DNA from: JAOUEE01 sp051011595
Lineage (GTDB): Bacteria; Actinomycetota; Acidimicrobiia; Acidimicrobiales; SHLQ01
Assembly (NCBI GenBank): GCA_051011595.1
Contig: JBPCTQ010000139.1
Coordinates: forward strand, 1 to 5,657
Direction: 5' to 3'
DNA length: 5,657 bases
The translations under genes were made by a program, and so were the position numbers. Under the pieces are notes generated by a model. That model was given only the letters and a program-made list of their open reading frames with translations, searched no databases and was not told where the DNA came from. Shown piece after piece: positions 4,942 through 5,657 of this stretch (within the stretch, counting starts at the first letter, position 1; every line of letters starts with the position of its first letter).

Positions 4942-5657
4942 ATGAGGCGACTGGTGCGGCTACTCGCGGTGATCGCCTTGGCGCTCGTGTTGGCGGCCTG
5001 TCGGGTCGATGCCCGCGTCGAGGTCGAGGTGGCCGAGGACGGTTCCGGGACGGTCGACGTCGCCGTGTCACTCGACCAGGAAGCGGCGGAGCGGGCCGGA
5101 GATCTGGACCTCATCCTCGTCACCGACGATCTGGAGGCCGCGGGCTGGGCCATCGAGCCGGCGGCACGCGAGTCCGACGGCCTCACGTGGGTGCGGGCCA
5201 GCAAACCCTTCGCCGAAGCCGCCGATCTCAACGGTGTCTTGGCCGAGGTCAGTCCCATCTTCGACGTGGTGCTCGACCGCGATCACTCCTTTGCCCAGAC
5301 CTCGTTCGATCTCCAGGGAACCATCGACATGTCGGGCGGGCTCGAATCGCTGGGTGATGCGCAGCTGGAAGCACTGTTCGGCTCGGCCGCCGGCGTGGAT
5401 CTGGTTGCCCTCGAAGACGAGATCGGGCCCCTGGAAGACGCCGGTGAGCTTCAGTTCGTAGTGACCATGCCCTACGACATCAGTGGTGATGGCGATGAGG
5501 TACAGGCCGAGCAGTCGATCTGGACGATCAGCGCTGGTGAAGCCGCCACCATCGAAGCGTCGGCCAGCCAACGGCAACCCTGGACGCTCGTGTGGTCGCT
5601 GGCGGCGATCCTGTTGGGTCTGGCGCTGGTGATCGTGCTGGGGCGGCGCGGCTGGCG
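4942..5657 (+). CDS. LppM-like lipoprotein with C-terminal membrane anchor (3' partial)
   Basis: The gene runs off the window after 238 codons with no stop. Residues 1-20 form a lipoprotein signal peptide: MRRLVR, a hydrophobic stretch and the lipobox VLAAC with C20 as the lipidated residue. The body (about 21-210) is a secreted beta-rich domain with RVEVEVAEDGSGTVDVAVSL near the start, an LEAAGW element at 64-69, KPFAEAADLNGVLAEV at 88-103 and SFDLQGTIDMSGG at 121-133. This layout matches the LppM family of actinobacterial lipoproteins, whose M. tuberculosis member is linked to cell-envelope and phagosome biology. Residues about 215-233 form a transmembrane helix followed by GRR, so the protein would be anchored at both ends on the outer face of the cytoplasmic membrane. 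The ATG at 4942 gives a standard signal peptide. Family assignment is from remembered pattern, and any cytoplasmic tail is unseen. Confidence 0.82.
   Translation, partial: MRRLVRLLAVIALALVLAACRVDARVEVEVAEDGSGTVDVAVSLDQEAAERAGDLDLILVTDDLEAAGWAIEPAARESDGLTWVRASKPFAEAADLNGVLAEVSPIFDVVLDRDHSFAQTSFDLQGTIDMSGGLESLGDAQLEALFGSAAGVDLVALEDEIGPLEDAGELQFVVTMPYDISGDGDEVQAEQSIWTISAGEAATIEASASQRQPWTLVWSLAAILLGLALVIVLGRRGW

Noticed and set aside
4794..5357. A plus-strand frame covering unit 3 and most of the lipoprotein gene
   Set aside because: It is arginine- and glycine-rich and out of frame with the lipoprotein, which has a proper signal peptide, lipobox and membrane anchor.

Overview
The window is strongly GC-rich, and most third codon positions are G or C. 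The gene content suggests a high-GC actinomycete: an LppM-like lipoprotein, a short primary-type sigma factor, and TANNNT -10 boxes placed directly before start codons. The sigma factor's style (a TTG start, the D-L-V-R-L-Y-L-T-D-I-G-Q-Y-P-L-L-T-K opening, no region 1.1) makes me lean towards the class Acidimicrobiia. That placement is inference and was not tested by any search.

Layout, left to right. A minus-strand gene (55-1182) encodes a SAM-dependent methyltransferase with a zinc-ribbon-like Cys4 segment and an extra N-terminal beta-type domain. A divergent intergenic gap of 79 bases separates it from a plus-strand pair. The first of the pair is glutamine-dependent NAD+ synthetase nadE (1262-2944). 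The second is an all-helical protein of unknown function (2941-3402) that overlaps nadE through an ATGA junction, so the two are almost certainly co-transcribed. A structured intergenic region of 245 bases follows, with a long imperfect hairpin, a plausible -10 box and a perfect GC hairpin in the presumed 5' leader. Next comes an RpoD/SigA-family sigma factor (3648-4586, TTG start). The last gene is an LppM-like lipoprotein with a C-terminal membrane anchor (4942 to beyond the window end).

The most unusual structure lies between the last two genes. The final 57 bases of the sigma gene, stop codon included, plus the 78 bases after it form the first unit of a tandem array with a period of exactly 135 bp. 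Units start at 4530, 4665 and 4800. Unit 2 repeats the sigma C-terminus and its TGA in the same frame. Unit 3 is frameshifted and runs into the start of the lipoprotein gene. Two small hairpins after each stop codon survive in all units, while the remaining bases drift.

The nadE pair is central metabolism (last step of NAD synthesis). The methyltransferase looks like a cell-surface or polysaccharide tailoring enzyme. The sigma factor and lipoprotein are adjacent but not obviously linked in function. I found no RNA genes, insertion sequences, CRISPR arrays or defence systems.
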